Source: Phycisphaeraceae bacterium (lineage in GTDB: Bacteria > Planctomycetota > Phycisphaerae > Phycisphaerales > UBA1924). From it: a DNA stretch of 6,810 nucleotides. The DNA is taken from the NCBI GenBank assembly GCA_009827215.1, contig WUAJ01000129.1, forward strand, positions 1 through 6,810, written 5' to 3'. The first letter of the stretch is position 1; every line of letters begins with the position of its first letter. The notes below the pieces were generated by a model, which worked only from the letters and a program-made list of their open reading frames with translations, searched no databases and was not told the origin of the DNA. A program made the translations under genes and the position numbers. This document shows positions 5,676-6,810 of the stretch, piece by piece.

Positions 5676-6810
5676 TCAACGGTAGCGGATCAGGAGTCGA
5701 TACTCGGAGCATTGTCCAGCGCGCGCGAACACTGCTCGCGGCCAATGAGTTCCAGACAGCGATCAGTCTCTTGCGTGAACAGCTGGAGAAAACTCCGCGT
5801 GATCCAATGGTGCTCCGCATGCTTGGATACGCGCTCATGCTCTTCGATAACCACGCCGAAGCGCTGCGCCACCTCGAGTTCGCGTCCAAACTCAATCCAG
5901 GTGAACCCGACACGCTGTGCGACCTCGCAATGATCTATCGAAGAATGGATCGTGTCGGTGATGCGCACAGAGCGCTCGACCAGGTCCTCAATGTCAATCC
6001 CGCAAACGGACGAGCCGTCGCGCTCAAAGCACGCGTGCTCCAAGCGCGAGGACAGTCCCCCAAAGCGATGGAGATCGTCGAGCGAGCACTCGAACTCTCC
6101 AAGGATCCATCGATCGTCATGATCTACGGCACGCTCGCACGCGAACTTAAGAAGCAAGGTCCAGCAATCGATCTGATCCGCGAGTCACTCGAAAATCCAA
6201 ACATGGAACGCGTCCGACGAAGCGAACTGCTGTACTCGCTTGGACACTTGCTCGATTCGGTTGGTGAGTACGACGATGCGTTCAAGGCGTTCGATACCGC
6301 GAACAAGATGACTGATCCCGGCACGGCGGTCGACTTCGATCACCACATCAGCCGTTGGCCAAAAGAAGCCGTGGAAGGGTTCGATGTCCAGCCCAACGAT
6401 GGGTCGCGTACGGTGCTCGTAGTGGGAATGCCTCGTTCCGGAACGACGCTGACCGAGCAGGTCATCGCGGCTCATCCGCAAGCCGGAGGAGTCGGGGAAT
6501 CGCCGATCATCAACTCGATCCTCGGCTCCAAGGGGCCCGAAGACCTGTCCAACGAGATCCTCAAAGCCGGCGGACAGCACTATCTCAAGTCACTTGAAGA
6601 TGCGTACCCAAGCAAGAAGATCCTCCGCGTTGTGGACAAGATGCCTGAGAACTACCTCTTCCTCGGACCGATCACCAGACTGCTTCCAGGCGCGAGCATC
6701 GTCCACTGCCGGCGCAGCGCGCGTGATACCTGTCTCTCGATTTACTTCCAGCGTTTCGGTCCGGCGCTCCAATACGCGAATGATCTCAAAGCATGCGCAG
6801 AGCAGTACCT
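5672..6810 (+). CDS. TPR-repeat sulfotransferase family protein (second of tandem pair, 3' partial)
   Basis: The frame starts at ATG 5672 and stays open to the window edge (379 complete codons), so the C-terminus is missing. TPR helix pairs fill about residues 10-225 (for example EFQTAISLLREQLEKTP, NHAEALRHLEFASKLNP and GEYDDAFKAFDTANKM). The sulfotransferase domain then begins: VVGMPRSGTT with the P-loop at 252-259, Glu276 in GES, VDKMPEN with Lys323 and Asn327, and the 3'-phosphate motif CRRSARDTCLSIYFQRF with Arg348 and Ser356. All expected PAPS-contacting positions visible here are intact, and this copy looks closest to the family norm. By comparison with its neighbour about 100 residues are missing, including the QVRQPxY signature. 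The start is supported by an upstream in-frame TAA (5657-5659) and a good ribosome site. It is probably co-transcribed with the upstream paralogue. The acceptor substrate is unknown. Confidence 0.92.
   Translation, partial: MINGSGSGVDTRSIVQRARTLLAANEFQTAISLLREQLEKTPRDPMVLRMLGYALMLFDNHAEALRHLEFASKLNPGEPDTLCDLAMIYRRMDRVGDAHRALDQVLNVNPANGRAVALKARVLQARGQSPKAMEIVERALELSKDPSIVMIYGTLARELKKQGPAIDLIRESLENPNMERVRRSELLYSLGHLLDSVGEYDDAFKAFDTANKMTDPGTAVDFDHHISRWPKEAVEGFDVQPNDGSRTVLVVGMPRSGTTLTEQVIAAHPQAGGVGESPIINSILGSKGPEDLSNEILKAGGQHYLKSLEDAYPSKKILRVVDKMPENYLFLGPITRLLPGASIVHCRRSARDTCLSIYFQRFGPALQYANDLKACAEQY

Noticed and set aside
5690..6157. 155-codon minus-strand ORF inside the second tandem sulfotransferase
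   Set aside because: The plus-strand frame encodes unmistakable TPR repeats continuous with an intact sulfotransferase P-loop, so the antisense frame is a shadow.

Overview
The window is ordinary chromosomal-looking bacterial DNA, moderately GC-rich and densely coded. It holds six genes on two strands and no RNA gene, CRISPR array, insertion sequence or phage feature that I can support. The lineage cannot be fixed from sequence alone. Several things together suggest a marine or planctomycete-like bacterium (Planctomycetota, perhaps Phycisphaerae): several tetratricopeptide-repeat (TPR) sulfotransferase genes in one place, weak or absent Shine-Dalgarno sequences in front of most genes, and an L-aspartate oxidase with an N-terminal extension before the FAD-binding motif. 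This assignment is inference.

Layout. (1) 1-1130, plus strand: the 3' part of a TPR-sulfotransferase gene that begins outside the window; its sulfate-donor binding motifs are degenerate. (2) 4088 down to 1147, minus strand: a compact three-gene run of nadB (L-aspartate oxidase), a lipoprotein of unknown function starting 3 nt after the nadB stop, and a DinB-like metal-binding four-helix protein with a cysteine-rich tail. This run converges on gene 1 with only 16 nt between stop codons. (3) 4089-4197: the divergent intergenic region between nadB and the next plus-strand gene; it contains a striking G/C homopolymer tract and a possible nadB -10 element. (4) 4198-5646 and 5672-beyond 6810, plus strand: two tandem TPR-sulfotransferase genes with intact 5'-phosphosulfate P-loops. 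The 25-nt gap between them holds a nine-codon ORF that overlaps the stop of the first gene and the start of the second.

How the genes work together. nadB supplies iminoaspartate for quinolinate and NAD synthesis; nadA and nadC are not in the window. The lipoprotein and DinB-like protein are probably co-transcribed with nadB but have no evident link to NAD synthesis. The sulfotransferases should move sulfate from PAPS to an unknown acceptor, with the TPR part probably binding a partner or substrate. The three paralogues fall on both sides of the nadB operon and differ in motif integrity, which hints at catalytic and non-catalytic members of one set. I found no clearly novel system; the most interesting points are the degenerate paralogue and the mini-ORF junction.
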